A stretch of DNA of 6,073 nt. Source: an uncultured Corynebacterium sp. (GTDB lineage Bacteria > Actinomycetota > Actinomycetes > Mycobacteriales > Mycobacteriaceae). Under the pieces are notes generated by a model. The model did no database searches and was not told where the DNA came from. It worked only from the letters and a program-made list of their open reading frames with translations. The translations under genes and the position numbers were made by a program. The stretch covers positions 1 through 6,073 of the forward strand of contig CALZCR010000123.1 of the NCBI GenBank assembly GCA_945631445.1. Reading direction: 5' to 3'. Below, piece after piece: positions 5,484 through 6,073 of this stretch (its first letter is position 1; the number at the start of each line of letters is the position of its first letter).

Positions 5484-5872
5484 CAGGCGTTCCTGAACCG
5501 CGCGTGATTCTTGCGCGAACGCCGCGCCACGACGGCCACGTCCGCGAACGGCAACGGGATCGGGGCGTGCGGCTTATGGATGGTGACCTCGACCGCGTGT
5601 AGCAGATCGTAATTCTCCAGGGCGGAGTCGGCGATCTCCCCGGCGACGGTCTCGATCAGCTCGCGCCGCGGGCCGGTGACGATCTCGTGGGCCAGCTCCG
5701 CCAGCTCCGCGTAGTTGACGGTCTTGGTCAGGTCGTCGTCACGCGCCGCCTCGGCGGTGTCCAACCAGCAGGTCACGTCCACCGTGAACGTCTGCCCCTG
5801 GCGCTGCTCGTGCTCCAGCACCCCGTGGTAGCCGTAACAGACCAGCCCTTTCAGTTCGATGCGGTCAGCCAT
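5483..5872 (-). CDS. folB: 7,8-dihydroneopterin aldolase
   Basis: FolB splits 7,8-dihydroneopterin into 6-hydroxymethyl-dihydropterin and glycolaldehyde. The 129-residue protein carries [20 protein letters not shown] at 12-31, VNYAELAEL at 52-60, [11 protein letters not shown] at 71-81 and [10 protein letters not shown] at 97-106. Glu22, Tyr54, Glu74 and Lys100 fall at the same numbers as the active-site residues known from bacterial aldolases such as that of Staphylococcus aureus. The start is ATG 5872, not the in-frame ATG at 5941: the family N-terminus begins here, and GGAGGAAAGGA (5878-5888) lies 5 nt upstream. It overlaps the end of folP by 8 nt (5865-5872) and folK by 1 nt. Confidence 0.96.
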   Translation of the reverse strand: MADRIELKGLVCYGYHGVLEHEQRQGQTFTVDVTCWLDTAEAARDDDLTKTVNYAELAELAHEIVTGPRRELIETVAGEIADSALENYDLLHAVEVTIHKPHAPIPLPFADVAVVARRSRKNHARFRNA

Positions 5873-6073
5873 GACGATCCTTTCCTCCGGTGTTCCAGGC
5901 CGCGGCGACGTCGACCGCGTCGCGCGACGACGGCACGTCATGCACGCGCACGCCCCAGGCGCCCTGATGCGCCGAAATCGCGGTGACTGCGGCGGTCGCC
6001 GGATCCGCGTCCACCGGCGACGGCTTAAGGCCGCGCGCCGAACGCACCTCCGCCAAAAACCGCTTGCGCGAGG
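5865..6073 (-). CDS. folP: Dihydropteroate synthase, C-terminal fragment (runs off the right edge)
   Basis: About 68 C-terminal residues are visible. The frame is open to the window edge and begins ...[11 protein letters not shown], matching the conserved GxSRKxF loop whose Lys binds substrate. It continues to a segment [24 protein letters not shown], where RVHDV holds the conserved Arg and His of the last beta strand, and ends [13 protein letters not shown]. FolP condenses the FolK product with p-aminobenzoate and is the sulfonamide target. The apparent TTG at 6056 is an internal codon, not a start. Its stop (5867-5865) lies within the first codons of folB, indicating coupling. The rest of the gene, and probably folE and ftsH as in mycobacteria, would lie beyond the window. 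Confidence 0.93.
   Translation of the reverse strand, partial: SRKRFLAEVRSARGLKPSPVDADPATAAVTAISAHQGAWGVRVHDVPSSRDAVDVAAAWNTGGKDRHG

Noticed and set aside
5865..6056. A separate small gene starting at TTG 6056
   Set aside because: The frame stays open to the window edge, and its residues are the conserved C-terminus of dihydropteroate synthase.

Overview
The window looks like chromosomal DNA of a high-GC actinobacterium, most likely a Corynebacterium. The grounds are strong G/C preference at third codon positions and a gene order that matches the mycobacterial/corynebacterial folate locus: folP, folB, folK, DUF3180 membrane protein, DUF6779-like membrane protein, Rossmann/DUF2520 protein, panC. 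The species cannot be fixed from the sequence alone.

Layout. Positions 1-227 are an A+T-rich stretch, unlike the rest, with no confident gene. It holds a 36-bp imperfect inverted repeat and the start of a 43-codon ORF with a good ribosome binding site. At about 231-240 it runs abruptly into the middle of a plus-strand PhoX-family phosphatase gene (to 1619). The PhoX C-terminal two thirds is well preserved, but its N-terminal part and export signal are missing, so it is probably a pseudogene or rearrangement scar. A 17-bp tandem duplication covers its stop codon. A 15-bp perfect-stem hairpin (1650-1682) then separates it from the convergent minus-strand operon.

From 6073 down to 1713 all genes are on the minus strand and tightly packed: folP (C-terminal end only), folB, folK, DUF3180, DUF6779-like, DUF2520, panC. 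Start/stop overlaps are 8, 1, 4, 4 and 1 nt, with a single 9-nt gap, so this is one translationally coupled operon. FolB, FolK and FolP are consecutive or neighbouring enzymes of dihydropteroate synthesis and keep the motifs expected of active enzymes. The two central membrane proteins have no established function.

The most notable point is the operon's distal end. The DUF2520 (ketopantoate-reductase-like fold) protein has lost the glycine-rich nucleotide-binding motif. The adjacent PanC homologue keeps its HxGH, GEKDYQ and SxRN-like motifs but lacks several segments that form the pantoate pocket in characterised PanC. The panD and coaX genes that follow panC in mycobacteria are absent. Together this suggests that the pair has decayed or been repurposed. 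I see no evidence of a defence system, CRISPR array, RNA gene or complete mobile element.
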